Below, piece by piece: positions 22,474 through 31,176 of a stretch of DNA of 37,870 nt. Position 1 is the stretch's first letter, and each line of letters begins with the position of its first letter. The translations under genes and the position numbers were made by a program. The notes below the pieces were generated by a model that did no database searches, was not told where the DNA came from, and saw only the letters and a list, made by a program, of their open reading frames with translations. Origin of the DNA: DSAR01 sp034437315 (GTDB taxonomy: Bacteria; Chloroflexota; Anaerolineae; B4-G1). The stretch covers positions 1 through 37,870 of the forward strand of contig DAOTUC010000063.1 in assembly GCA_034437315.1 (NCBI GenBank), written 5' to 3'.

Positions 22474-22736
22474 AAGTAGCTTTTGAAGCCAGTTTTGCAC
22501 GGGACTTAAAGCGCATCAAGAACAAAAAATTGTTGCAGCAAGTTCAACAGATCATAGCGCAGGTTAAAGCGGCTTCTACGGCACAGGATATTGCCAACCT
22601 AAAAAAGATGCGGAGTTACGCAACTTTCTACCGGATTCGGTTGAGAGATTATCGCATTGGGCTAGAGATAGTAGATGAGCAAGTTATTTTTGTGCGGATT
22701 CTGCATCGCAAAGACATTTACAGATATTTTCCATAA
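22470..22736 (+). CDS. RelE/ParE-superfamily toxin
   Basis: An 88-residue basic protein with the compact RelE fold signature: FEASFARDLKRIKNKKLLQQVQQIIAQV, LKKMRSYATFYRIRLRDYRIGLEIVDEQVIFVRILHRKDIYRYFP. The conserved Arg residues in 'YRIRLRDYRIG' and the terminal 'HRKDIYR' match RelE/HigB-type ribosome-dependent mRNA interferases. Coupled to the upstream antitoxin through a 4-bp overlap. Confidence 0.88.
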   Translation: MKVAFEASFARDLKRIKNKKLLQQVQQIIAQVKAASTAQDIANLKKMRSYATFYRIRLRDYRIGLEIVDEQVIFVRILHRKDIYRYFP

Positions 22737-22740
22737 GATA

Positions 22741-22871
22741 GGAGCGGGCGGACGTCGTGTGTCCGTTCCATCTTGCTGACGTGTATGCCGTATTGAGATG
22801 AGACGGTTTGGCGTTTTTGCGCGCACAAATATCGATTGAGAGTTCCGAAGTCTGGATTTGGTTTTCTCCGA
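22741..22871. repeat. repeat family R2, copy b (131 bp)
   Basis: Second copy of the repeat at 21878-22046, beginning 5 bp after the toxin stop codon. Shorter than copy a by an internal deletion. Confidence 0.75.
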
Positions 22872-22890
22872 TTGTGGGCGGTTCACCCGT

Positions 22891-24312
22891 TCACTTACGG
22901 ACGAGGACGTAGCGCCCCCGGGTGGTGGTTGAGGTAGCAGTGTAGAGGTAGGTCGCCGGGCCGACGAACAGGATGTCGGCGTGGCCGATGCCCCAGTTGT
23001 TGGCCACATCCATAATCACCGGGTTGCCGGGATATTTCTCCCAGGGGCCGTCGATGGCGGGTCCAGCGCTGCGGGCGAAGCCAAGGGCAAATTGGTCATC
23101 GACGACGGTGGGGTTGCTGGGGCCGCGCACCCCCTCGTAGGCCATGTAATAGTGATCGCCCCACCGCACCACGTCGGCCGACGAGATGGTGCGGAACTCG
23201 AAGTAGGGATTGGCGTCCGCGCCGAACGCATCGAGCGGTCCATATCCGGCCTCGGCCCCGAACAGTGGATTGGCGGCGCACGGGCGCAGGCCGGCCGCTC
23301 CCTGGTGTTTGTTCCCCACGTAACAGCCCATATGGCCTGGATCCCGTCCCAGCCCGACGAAGACGTAGAGTAGATCCCCCTCGACGTAGATGCCGGGGGG
23401 CGCGCCCACCAGGCAATTCCCGTACTCGGCCTCGTTGTAGATGTTGGGGTGCTCGCCGATGGTCGCGGCCTCGCTGCACGCGCCGGGTTCGGCGTGCCAT
23501 TGACCGGTGCCGGGCACGTGGGCCTCTCCCGACCAGTTGATCCCGTCGCTTGACGTGCGCATATAGGCCCCCGCGCCCCACTCATAGACGATGTAGGCCC
23601 TCACGTCGTCGAAAAAGACGCGCGGGTATTGTTGCTGCCCGGTGTGATCCCGCCCTGTGCACGGGCACGAGAGGCAGGGGAAGAGGCAGCGTGGATCCTC
23701 CAGGATGAACTGACGCCCGCCGTCGTAACTCTTCCACAGCGTCACGCAACCGGGGAAGGGCGCCGGGTCGCCGCAGCGGTCGACGACGCCGGCCGATTGG
23801 TGACTGGCGTGTAGGTAGGACCAGAATTCCCCGCCGCCCCGGTGGACGGTGTCCGATTCTCCCACGGGCAATCCTACGTCTGCGATTTCCAGCACCCATT
23901 CCGCTTGTCCGGCCCAGAACTCGTCCAGCGCGCCGAAGGCCCGTCCCGGCGGCGGCGCGGGGACGAAGTCCGCCGCCGGTTCAGGCGTCGGTTCGAGTGT
24001 TGGCGGTTCGGGCGAGGGGGATGGCGGGGGGGGCGACGGTGTGGCGGTGGGGAGCGGCGTGGGCGTGGCGGTCGCCGATGGTTCTGGGGATGGCGTGATG
24101 GTGGGCGTGATGGTGGGCGGCGGGGTTGGAGTGCGCGAAGGGGTCGAGGATGGCCTGGGCGTGACGGTTGGCGCCGGTGTGGATGTGGGTGCCGCTGACG
24201 ACGTAGACGGCGGCGGCGTGTGATCGATCTGGGATGGAGGAGCGCACGCGGTCGCGATGAGGCTCACCAGGGTGAGCGCGGCGATGATGTAGAAGCAGTT
24301 ACGTGAGGCCAT
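22891..24312 (-). CDS. lipoprotein with Thr/Pro-rich stalk and glycosidase-like beta-propeller
   Basis: A 473-residue exported protein. A hydrophobic signal (residues 7-20) ends in a lipobox ATAC (Cys23). A very long Thr/Pro/Ser stalk follows (about 30-125). The rest resembles the five-bladed propeller of GH43/GH32/DUF1861-like sugar hydrolases: WKSYDGGRQF, MRTSSDGINWSGE, DVVRWGDHYYMAYEGVRG, DGPWEKYPGNPVI, and GIGHADILF. Catalytic acids cannot be placed with confidence. Start at ATG 24312, overlapping the SWIM gene by 14 bp; ATG 24345 is in frame but would put extra residues before the signal. Confidence 0.75.
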   Translation of the reverse strand: MASRNCFYIIAALTLVSLIATACAPPSQIDHTPPPSTSSAAPTSTPAPTVTPRPSSTPSRTPTPPPTITPTITPSPEPSATATPTPLPTATPSPPPPSPSPEPPTLEPTPEPAADFVPAPPPGRAFGALDEFWAGQAEWVLEIADVGLPVGESDTVHRGGGEFWSYLHASHQSAGVVDRCGDPAPFPGCVTLWKSYDGGRQFILEDPRCLFPCLSCPCTGRDHTGQQQYPRVFFDDVRAYIVYEWGAGAYMRTSSDGINWSGEAHVPGTGQWHAEPGACSEAATIGEHPNIYNEAEYGNCLVGAPPGIYVEGDLLYVFVGLGRDPGHMGCYVGNKHQGAAGLRPCAANPLFGAEAGYGPLDAFGADANPYFEFRTISSADVVRWGDHYYMAYEGVRGPSNPTVVDDQFALGFARSAGPAIDGPWEKYPGNPVIMDVANNWGIGHADILFVGPATYLYTATSTTTRGRYVLVRK

Positions 24313-25201
24313 TGACTTCGTTGTGATTCTCCAGGTCGTCTCCATAGGCTAACTTCAGCGCCCGGTCAGTGACGGCGGCGTAGGCCAGGGCCAGGACGCC
24401 GACAAAGGCCTCCGGGCGGCGGGAGAAGGGTGGGGGGCCTAGCCGTTTCAACAACGCCGTCTCGACCGAGGGGGGCGCGATGGCGACGGAGAAGCCCTGC
24501 ATGTTGGACTGGGGTTCCCAGAAGTCGGCGAGCGAGTCCTCCAGGGGGACGATCTCCTCCGGTTCTGTCCAGGCGTCATCCTCTTCCGAGACGTCGGCGG
24601 CGCGCCGGGCCCGCAGCGCCGTCATCAGATGTTCGCGGGTGCAGCCCCGCAATTTGAACAGCAAGAAGGGATCGCGGTCGAATTCCTCCGCCAGCAAGTA
24701 GTAGACGGCGGCGATGTGCTTGCAAGGGACGGCCCAGTCGGGGCAGGAGCATTGCATATTGATGTCCATACTGGTGGGGAAAAGGGAAAGCCCCGCCCCG
24801 CGGACTGCCTGCTCGACCTCCGGCGGCATTTCGCCAGAGAGGAGTTGGGCCGCAAAGAGCGCCTGTTCGGATATGGCGTCGATTGCTGTCTCCCATTGTT
24901 TATCGCTGAATGGCGCGATTTTGATGCGGACAATGTACGGCGTGCGGCGCGAGCCCTGCACACGGGCGTCGACGCGCCCCAATTGGATGTCGATGTCCAG
25001 CACTTGCCCCTTGCGGGCGTAGGTCCGGCCGCGCCGGAGACGATTGTCCCACCCGAAGGATTCCAGCGCCTCGATCCACCGTTGAGCCCACCAATGCTCG
25101 CCGAATTGCCCCCGCTTCGTCCGGGCTTTGATTCCATCCTTGACCGGGATGGGTTTCGATTTGGGGTAATAGCCCCAGTAATTGCGTCTTTTACGGCTCA
25201 T
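24299..25201 (-). CDS. SWIM zinc-finger protein
   Basis: A 300-residue protein with a SWIM motif C151-x-C153-x6-C160-x-H162 in CSCPDWAVPCKHIAAVYYLL. The N-terminal part (FGEHWWAQRWIEALE, RGRTYARKGQVLDIDI, GSRRTPYIVRIKI) is the conserved domain of the YwqB-like family. SWIM proteins of this type are encoded next to SNF2 helicases in many bacteria, as here (gene 25291-28788 just upstream), and are thought to act with them on DNA. The two are separated only by a heptamer tandem repeat. Confidence 0.88.
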   Translation of the reverse strand: MSRKRRNYWGYYPKSKPIPVKDGIKARTKRGQFGEHWWAQRWIEALESFGWDNRLRRGRTYARKGQVLDIDIQLGRVDARVQGSRRTPYIVRIKIAPFSDKQWETAIDAISEQALFAAQLLSGEMPPEVEQAVRGAGLSLFPTSMDINMQCSCPDWAVPCKHIAAVYYLLAEEFDRDPFLLFKLRGCTREHLMTALRARRAADVSEEDDAWTEPEEIVPLEDSLADFWEPQSNMQGFSVAIAPPSVETALLKRLGPPPFSRRPEAFVGVLALAYAAVTDRALKLAYGDDLENHNEVNGLT

Positions 25202-25231
25202 AATCCCTCATACACCACTCTCACTCCCCGC

Positions 25232-25301
25232 TCCTCAATTCTTAATTCTCAATCCTCAATCCTCAATTCTTAACCCTCAATCCTCAATCCTCAGCTCTCA
25301 A
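25232..25301. repeat. ten tandem heptamers (consensus TCCTCAA)
   Basis: Ten contiguous 7-bp units follow the pattern (T/C)(T/C)CT(C/T)A(A/G): TCCTCAA, TTCTTAA, TTCTCAA, TCCTCAA, TCCTCAA, TTCTTAA, CCCTCAA, TCCTCAA, TCCTCAG, CTCTCAA. The array begins in the SNF2 stop codon region and fills the gap to the SWIM gene. It resembles heptameric short tandem repeats of cyanobacterial genomes. Confidence 0.8.
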
Positions 25302-28300
25302 CCGCCTCCTGGCTTAGCGTGACCAATTGCCGCAATTGGTTGGTGTCCAACTCGGTCAGCCAACCTTCACCGGCGCCGATGACGCTTTCCGCCAGGGCCT
25401 TCTTGCTCTCGATCATGTCGTCGATGCGCTCCTCCAGGGTGCCGGCGCAGATGAATTTATGCACCCACACGTCCCTCGTCTGCCCGATGCGGAACGCTCG
25501 GTCGGTGGCCTGGTTCTCCACGGCCGGGTTCCACCACCGGTCGAAATGGAAGACGTGATTGGCGCGGGTCAGGTTCAGTCCCAATCCACCGGCCTTGAGG
25601 GAGAGGATGAAAATGGATGGGCCGTGGCGTTCCTCCTGGAAGCGGGCGATCATCCGGTCGCGCTGCTTGGCCGGCGTCCCGCCGTAGAGAAACAGGATTT
25701 CCCCGCCGAACAGGTCCTGTAGGTGGGCCTGGAGCAACGTCCCCATCGCGGCGAATTGGGTGAAGATCAAGGCTCGCTCGTCGACCGAGAGCACCTCCTC
25801 CAGCATCTCGCCCATACGGGCCAATTTCCCGGAGCGCTCGGAGAGCGATGAACCGTCGCCCAGGAAATGGGCCGGGTGGTTGCAGATCTGTTTCAGGCGG
25901 GTTAGCATTGAGAGCACCAATCCCCGCCGTTGCATACCCTCCGCCGCTTCGACCTGTTCCAGCGCCTCCTGGACCACCGCCTGGTAGAGCGTCGCCTGTT
26001 CCGGCGTGAGGGTGCAGAAGACCTTGTTCTCCAGTTTATCGGGGAGATCCTGAATGATGCTGGGGTCGGTCTTGACGCGCCGCAGGACGAAGGGTTGGAC
26101 TAATTTACGCAGCCGATGGGTCGCCTGGGCGTCCTGGTAGCGCTCGATGGGGCGGGCGAAGCGGGTGCGGAAAGATTTCTGCGAGCCCAGGTAACCGGGG
26201 TTGAGGAATTGCATGATCGACCACAGCTCCGAGAGGCGGTTCTCGACCGGCGTGCCGGTGAGGGCGACTTTGTAACCGGCCTTCAAACGCCGGATGGCCT
26301 GGGTCTGTTTGGCCGCCGGGTTCTTGATGTTCTGGGCTTCATCAAGGATGACGCCGGTCCAGTCGATTTGGGCCAGCGTCTTCTCATCCCGCCGGGCCAG
26401 TCCGTAGGTGCTGATGACGACGTGGGTCGGCCCGTCCTGCCGGATTTGCTCGATGAAGTCGTCCCCGCGCGCCCGGTCGCCGCCGTGGTGCACCACGGTT
26501 TGCAACGATGGCGCGAAGCGGGCGATCTCGCGCGCCCAGTTCCCCACCACGGAGGTGGGGCAGATGACCAGGACCGGATCGTCGATCTGATTTTCCTCCA
26601 CGTCGTGCAGAATCAGGGAGATGGCCTGGATCGTCTTGCCCAGGCCCATATCGTCTGCCAGGCAAGCGCCCAATCCCCACCGATGCAGATAATCCAGCCA
26701 GGAATAACCGCGTTTCTGGTAGGGGCGCAGTTGGCCCGCCAGCCCGTCCGGCGGGGGTAGTTCCTTCATCGTCTCGCCGCCGCGCAACTGGTTCATCATG
26801 TCGCGAATCCAGCCGGTCGTCTCGACGTCAACGATGGTCAGCGCGCCGGCCTCCCCCTCTTCCGAGAGCCCTACTTGCAGCGCGCGGCGCAGGGTCGCTT
26901 CCTCCTCGCTGGACCGCTTTTCCCAGAAACGGATGGCCTTCTCGATCTGCTCCGGCTGGAGTTCGACCCATTCTCCTCGCACCTGGATCAGCGGCAATTT
27001 GAGCGCCGCCAGACGTTTGAATTCCTCTGGCTCGATGGCCTGATCGCCCAGTGCGACCTGCCAACGGAATTCGACCAGGGCGTCCAGATTCAGGATGCCC
27101 TGTCCTTCTGTATCGACCGGGGAGATCGTCGCCCGCACGCCCAATTGCCTGTGCCGTTTTTCCCACCAGGGCGGCACCAGGACGCCGAAACCGCTCTGTT
27201 CCAGCAGCGGCGCCGCCTCCCGGAGGAAGAGATAGGCCTGTTGGGTCTCCAGATAACAGGCCTCGGGAGAGGTCGTTCGCAGGCTGTCGGACAGCGGGGG
27301 GAAGAAGCGGGCCGCTTGTCCCAGTCCGGTCAGTAGTTTCTCCTGGGGATTTTCGAAACGGCGGTCCAGGTAGCGCAACGTGGCACTTTGTTCGCGCCAG
27401 ACCAAGCTTGCCGGCACCAGCAGGCTGGGGTCGTCGCGGGCCTGGAGGAAGAAGCGCAGCGTCCAATCGGGCAGCGGCGTCCAGATGCCGGTCTCATTCG
27501 CCTGTTCGGGCGATTCGGGCGGTTCCAGGCGGAAGCATATGCGGAACGGTTCCTCGGCCCCGGTGAGGAGCCTGTCCTGCCAGCCGAGGAGGTCCTCCTG
27601 GAACGCTTTCAGGTTTTCGGGCGGAGCGTCGACGATGGGCGCTTTGCCGGTGGTGAAGAGTTGCTTCAACCAGGTGCGCAGGGCCGGATCGTCCCGCCGG
27701 GTGACCACGTGCAGGAGCGGCGGGGCCCAGGTGCGGACGACGACGTCGCTCACGTCTTGCAAAAAATCCTTCAACAAGGCGCGGGGGGAGGGTGGGGCAA
27801 AGCCTTCCTGTTGCCGCTCTTCCCCCGCAGGCGGCGACCCGGTTCCGTCCGTCGAATGTGCGCTGATCGCCCGCGCGACGGCCGGCATAGCCGCCGCCAG
27901 TTGCTCGACCCGCCGTAGGTCCTCATGGCGATCAATGATCGGCGACCACAACGCCCGGTAGGCGCCATCTCGCCCCTGGTGCAAGGTGGGGACGAATTGT
28001 TGGCGGGCCAACAGTTCCAACGCGAACTTGCCCGCTAATGACCAGAAGGCCAGGTCAGCGCCCAGCGCGATCCGGGGGGCCAGCTCTTCTGGGCGGGGCA
28101 TGTCGTTGAGGAAGGCCAGGGCGTCCAGAGGGGGGAGGGTCAATCCGGTCACCGCCCATAGGCCGAGGCGGTCCGGCGGGTCGGGTTCTCGATCCCATAA
28201 GACGCTGCGGATGAGTTGGGGACTTGGTTGGGGGGCGTCGCCGACCGCCGGCGCTCGAACGATGGCGTGGGTCTCCTGCGCCGCTTCTGGGATGAGGTCG

Positions 28301-28788
28301 GGTAAGCCGGCGCGCAACGTCTCCGGCGGGAGTTGGAAAGGGTGGGGGGACGGGGACGCATCTTGGCCCGCAGGCTCTTGCGCCGCCCCCTCGCCCCACA
28401 GGAAAAGCCGGCCGGGCGAGTCGCCGCCGGATAGCCACCCGGCGTGGATCACTCGCCGGCCGGGGAGCAGATGGAGGGTGAGGGTTTCTCCCCGGCGCGA
28501 TTCGCTCGTATCGCGCGCCTCGTTTTCTTCGTTTGCCCCTTGCGCCTCTGGGGCGGTCTCGCCGTCGTCTGGCGGTGTGGGGGCGGGATGTTCTCGTTTC
28601 CATATGGCCAGTTGTTCGCGCACGCGCTCAAGAGACGTCGCGCCAAAGCCCCGGCGGCTCAGGAGGTAGTCGTCATCGCGGGCGGCTAAATCTTCCACGG
28701 TGGTGATGCCGGCTCGCGCCAGGGCGTTTCTGGCTCGAGTGGGCAAGTTCAGCAAGTCAATTGAGTGGGTTTCTTCTAGATAGCTCAT
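25291..28788 (-). CDS. SNF2-family helicase with alpha-CTD-like N-terminus
   Basis: A 1165-residue SF2 ATPase of the bacterial SNF2/HepA-like group. N-terminal residues 8-65 (IDLLNLPTRARNALARAGITT ... VREQL) look like the RNA polymerase alpha C-terminal domain/HhH fold; then a long bacterial SNF2 N-terminal region, a motor with motif I DMGLGKT (713-719), DEAQ (816-819), LTGTPVENRLSELWS, and the second lobe LTRLKQICNHP, LSLKAGGLGLNLTRANHVFHFDRWWNPAVENQATDRAFRIGQ. ATG 28788 is taken as the start; an in-frame TTG at 28800 is possible and neither has a strong ribosome-binding site. Neighbour SWIM protein supports the YwqA/YwqB type pairing. Confidence 0.92.
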   Translation of the reverse strand: MSYLEETHSIDLLNLPTRARNALARAGITTVEDLAARDDDYLLSRRGFGATSLERVREQLAIWKREHPAPTPPDDGETAPEAQGANEENEARDTSESRRGETLTLHLLPGRRVIHAGWLSGGDSPGRLFLWGEGAAQEPAGQDASPSPHPFQLPPETLRAGLPDLIPEAAQETHAIVRAPAVGDAPQPSPQLIRSVLWDREPDPPDRLGLWAVTGLTLPPLDALAFLNDMPRPEELAPRIALGADLAFWSLAGKFALELLARQQFVPTLHQGRDGAYRALWSPIIDRHEDLRRVEQLAAAMPAVARAISAHSTDGTGSPPAGEERQQEGFAPPSPRALLKDFLQDVSDVVVRTWAPPLLHVVTRRDDPALRTWLKQLFTTGKAPIVDAPPENLKAFQEDLLGWQDRLLTGAEEPFRICFRLEPPESPEQANETGIWTPLPDWTLRFFLQARDDPSLLVPASLVWREQSATLRYLDRRFENPQEKLLTGLGQAARFFPPLSDSLRTTSPEACYLETQQAYLFLREAAPLLEQSGFGVLVPPWWEKRHRQLGVRATISPVDTEGQGILNLDALVEFRWQVALGDQAIEPEEFKRLAALKLPLIQVRGEWVELQPEQIEKAIRFWEKRSSEEEATLRRALQVGLSEEGEAGALTIVDVETTGWIRDMMNQLRGGETMKELPPPDGLAGQLRPYQKRGYSWLDYLHRWGLGACLADDMGLGKTIQAISLILHDVEENQIDDPVLVICPTSVVGNWAREIARFAPSLQTVVHHGGDRARGDDFIEQIRQDGPTHVVISTYGLARRDEKTLAQIDWTGVILDEAQNIKNPAAKQTQAIRRLKAGYKVALTGTPVENRLSELWSIMQFLNPGYLGSQKSFRTRFARPIERYQDAQATHRLRKLVQPFVLRRVKTDPSIIQDLPDKLENKVFCTLTPEQATLYQAVVQEALEQVEAAEGMQRRGLVLSMLTRLKQICNHPAHFLGDGSSLSERSGKLARMGEMLEEVLSVDERALIFTQFAAMGTLLQAHLQDLFGGEILFLYGGTPAKQRDRMIARFQEERHGPSIFILSLKAGGLGLNLTRANHVFHFDRWWNPAVENQATDRAFRIGQTRDVWVHKFICAGTLEERIDDMIESKKALAESVIGAGEGWLTELDTNQLRQLVTLSQEAVES

Positions 28789-28844
28789 AGCTCGTAACAA
28801 CTCAGCCTGCGGGAGGTTGATAAACGGTCATAGTTTTCAATACG

Positions 28845-30587
28845 CTATCGACAGACCAGGACGGGCGTCGAGCTGGCGCGCAGAACCTGATCGACGGTGC
28901 TGCCGAGGACGACTTCTATGATCGGGTTGAATCCATAACCGCCGACGAGGATCAGGTCGCAGCGCTGATTATTCACGGTGCGGATGATGGTCTGGGCGAC
29001 TTCGCCGCGCTTTTCCAGGTATAGGGCCTCGATTTCGTGGGTTTCCAGGTATCGCCGGGCGTCGTCCAGCGCTCGCGACGCGCCGGCGTCCTCTTTGCCC
29101 GCGTTTTCGTCCACGCTCAAGACGATCAGGTTGCTGTCGTGCGCCTTTGCGAAGTGTGCGGCGATGAAGAGCGCTTCCTCCGCCTTGGGGCTGCCGTCGT
29201 AGGCCAGGAGCAAGCGTTGGAGCGACGAGGGTTGTCCCGGCGTCAGCAAAAGGGGGCGGGGGCAGCGGCGAATGATGGCGCTGAGGCCGGACCCGATGTG
29301 GGCCAATGGCGCAGAGGATGGGGGGTAGTTCATCGGCAGGACGACCAGGTCGACCCACCGCGCGCGCTCGCATATCTGGCGCGCGACTTTCCCGATTTCG
29401 ACGACCAAATTCCCCGATACGCCGGCGTCGCGACAGCGTTGCTCGAAGGTCGCCTCCATCTCTTTGATCTTTTTGCTGTAGCGCTGCACCTTGGATGAGA
29501 TGACGTGCAAACCGTGCAGGCGCGCGCCGATGCACCGGGCCAGCGCGATGGCCTGTTCAAGGGCGTCGTGGTTGTGCGCGCCCCCAATAGCGACCAGGAT
29601 ATCGTCGAACATGTGATCCTGGCTGGGGACGGAGGCGCGCCACGCGCCGGGCGGCGGACCGGGCGAGAGGTCATCCAGACCGATGCTCTCCAATAGTCTA
29701 TCGCCCACCCGAGCGATCACACGGCGGGGCGTAGAGCTGAACTGGGCCGCCAGATCATCGACCGCGGCCTGGGTTTCGATCGTCCAGCCCAACGTCTCTT
29801 GAAGGTCGGCCCGATGCTCGGAGAGCCAGAGGTATAAATCGGCCTCAGTGCGTTCGGGGAAATCGCGCAATATGCCGCGCTCACGGATGGCGTATACGAC
29901 CGGTTTGTAGACTGTATCGTACCAGTGGGCCGCGGCCTCTTCATAGGAGACTGGTCGGTTTTGCTCAATCCCCATAAAATAGCGATGAACTGATATGTGT
30001 TCTTCCAGGATGGGGTATTTGCCCGGCGCGCTCATACTCAGGTCGGCCTGGGGGCGAAGTTTGGTCAAACCGGTGCGCTCCAGAAATTCGGCGTACTCCG
30101 CTTTGATGATCAGGTCGTCGGGCTGGACGTCAGGGGTGAGGGGCACGTCGGTGTAAATCTCGGTCACGTAGGCCTGGATGTATTCGGCGCCCAGTTCCCG
30201 CGCGATGGAGACCCGGTGATTGCCGTCGAGGACGAAGTAGGCCTGGTCAATCTGGTAGACTTCGATGGGCGGCAGGCCGGTCATATCGGTCATCGCGCTT
30301 TTGACCTGCGCCCATCGATTCTCGTCGCTGTTGTGGCGGGGGAGGAAGGTGCGGGTAAAGTCTTTGTAGCGCCCAACGCTCCCGATGATCGCGTCGATGG
30401 GGATTTCTTTTAACTTTTTGTTCTTTGTGCCCCCGGCCTTGAGCTTTTTACGCACCTCTTCGTAGGGCAGGAGGTCAATCGACTGACCGGTCAGCCGGGC
30501 GACGACTTGTTGTAACAGCACCTTGCTCCGCGCGCGGCGGAAATCTTGCACAGCCGATGTCCTGGGGATAGAGCCTGTATTTTCCAT
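28845..30587 (-). CDS. fusion: ParB-like domain plus two universal stress protein domains
   Basis: A 580-residue protein. Residues 60-140 resemble a ParB/Srx-like N-terminal domain (EIPIDAIIGSVGRYKDF; YFVLDGNHRVSIARELG). Residues 145-320 are a helical linker of unknown type. Two Usp domains follow: 325-449 (FDDILVAIGGAHNHDALEQAI) and 455-580 (LQRLLLAYDGSPKAEEALFIA). The second retains the ATP-binding G-x2-G-x9-G-S pattern (Gly549, Gly552, Gly562, Ser563); the first has a degenerate loop. Soluble. It suggests nucleotide sensing by Usp coupled to a DGNHR nucleotidase/partition-type domain; function unknown. It lies upstream of the SNF2 gene on the same strand, 56 bp away. Confidence 0.85.
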   Translation of the reverse strand: MENTGSIPRTSAVQDFRRARSKVLLQQVVARLTGQSIDLLPYEEVRKKLKAGGTKNKKLKEIPIDAIIGSVGRYKDFTRTFLPRHNSDENRWAQVKSAMTDMTGLPPIEVYQIDQAYFVLDGNHRVSIARELGAEYIQAYVTEIYTDVPLTPDVQPDDLIIKAEYAEFLERTGLTKLRPQADLSMSAPGKYPILEEHISVHRYFMGIEQNRPVSYEEAAAHWYDTVYKPVVYAIRERGILRDFPERTEADLYLWLSEHRADLQETLGWTIETQAAVDDLAAQFSSTPRRVIARVGDRLLESIGLDDLSPGPPPGAWRASVPSQDHMFDDILVAIGGAHNHDALEQAIALARCIGARLHGLHVISSKVQRYSKKIKEMEATFEQRCRDAGVSGNLVVEIGKVARQICERARWVDLVVLPMNYPPSSAPLAHIGSGLSAIIRRCPRPLLLTPGQPSSLQRLLLAYDGSPKAEEALFIAAHFAKAHDSNLIVLSVDENAGKEDAGASRALDDARRYLETHEIEALYLEKRGEVAQTIIRTVNNQRCDLILVGGYGFNPIIEVVLGSTVDQVLRASSTPVLVCR

Positions 30588-30629
30588 ATCCAGCTTATTT
30601 TACCCCAGGTGGGGCGGGCGTCAAGATGG

Positions 30630-31175
30630 TCAGGGCGCGTCCTCTACCAACGCCGCGCCCTGGTGGATCGCCTCTTTGTTCAGACTCAATAATTTGCGGT
30701 GTCGTTCTGGCAGGTGGTCCGCCAGGGCTTGCTCAATAGCCGCCACCGGCACGATGCCGGTCGCTTTCATCAACGCCGCCAGGCAGATGACGTTGGCCAG
30801 GCGGACGTTGCCCAGTTCCGTCGCCATGTCGCTGGCCGGGGCGTAGATCACCTGGATGTCGTCTCGCTCGCTCTGCTGGGGAATCAGGGAGCTATTGACC
30901 ACTAACGTTCCGCCGGGCTTGATGGTCGGTTCAAACGCCTCCATCGAGGGCAGGTTGAGCACGATCGCCGCGCTCGGACGCCGCACCAATGGCGAGCCGA
31001 TCGGCTCGTCGGCGACGATGACGGTGCAACGGGCCTTGCCGCCGCGCATCTCGGGGCCGTAAGAGGGGATCCACGTCACGTGATACCCGTTGTCCATCGC
31101 CGCGTAGGCCAGGAGCTGCCCGGCGAAGAGTGTGCCTTGCCCGCCAAAACCAGAAATGATGACCTCTTTTTGCAT
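30630..31175 (-). CDS. 2-oxoacid:ferredoxin oxidoreductase, gamma subunit
   Basis: A 181-residue subunit starting KEVIISGFGGQGTLFAGQLLAYAA, the gamma/C-subunit hallmark, then YGPEMRGGKARCTVIVAD. In the heterotetramer this domain helps bind CoA. It begins 1 bp after the beta-subunit stop and ends the operon ferredoxin-alpha-beta-gamma. Confidence 0.92.
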   Translation of the reverse strand: MQKEVIISGFGGQGTLFAGQLLAYAAMDNGYHVTWIPSYGPEMRGGKARCTVIVADEPIGSPLVRRPSAAIVLNLPSMEAFEPTIKPGGTLVVNSSLIPQQSERDDIQVIYAPASDMATELGNVRLANVICLAALMKATGIVPVAAIEQALADHLPERHRKLLSLNKEAIHQGAALVEDAP

Positions 31176-31176
31176 G

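Noticed and set aside
21878..22871. R2 repeats as integron attC sites with gene cassettes
   Set aside because: The R2 size and hairpin are suggestive, but I find no proper RYYYAAC/GTTRRRY core pair and no integrase, so I only report the repeated arrangement.
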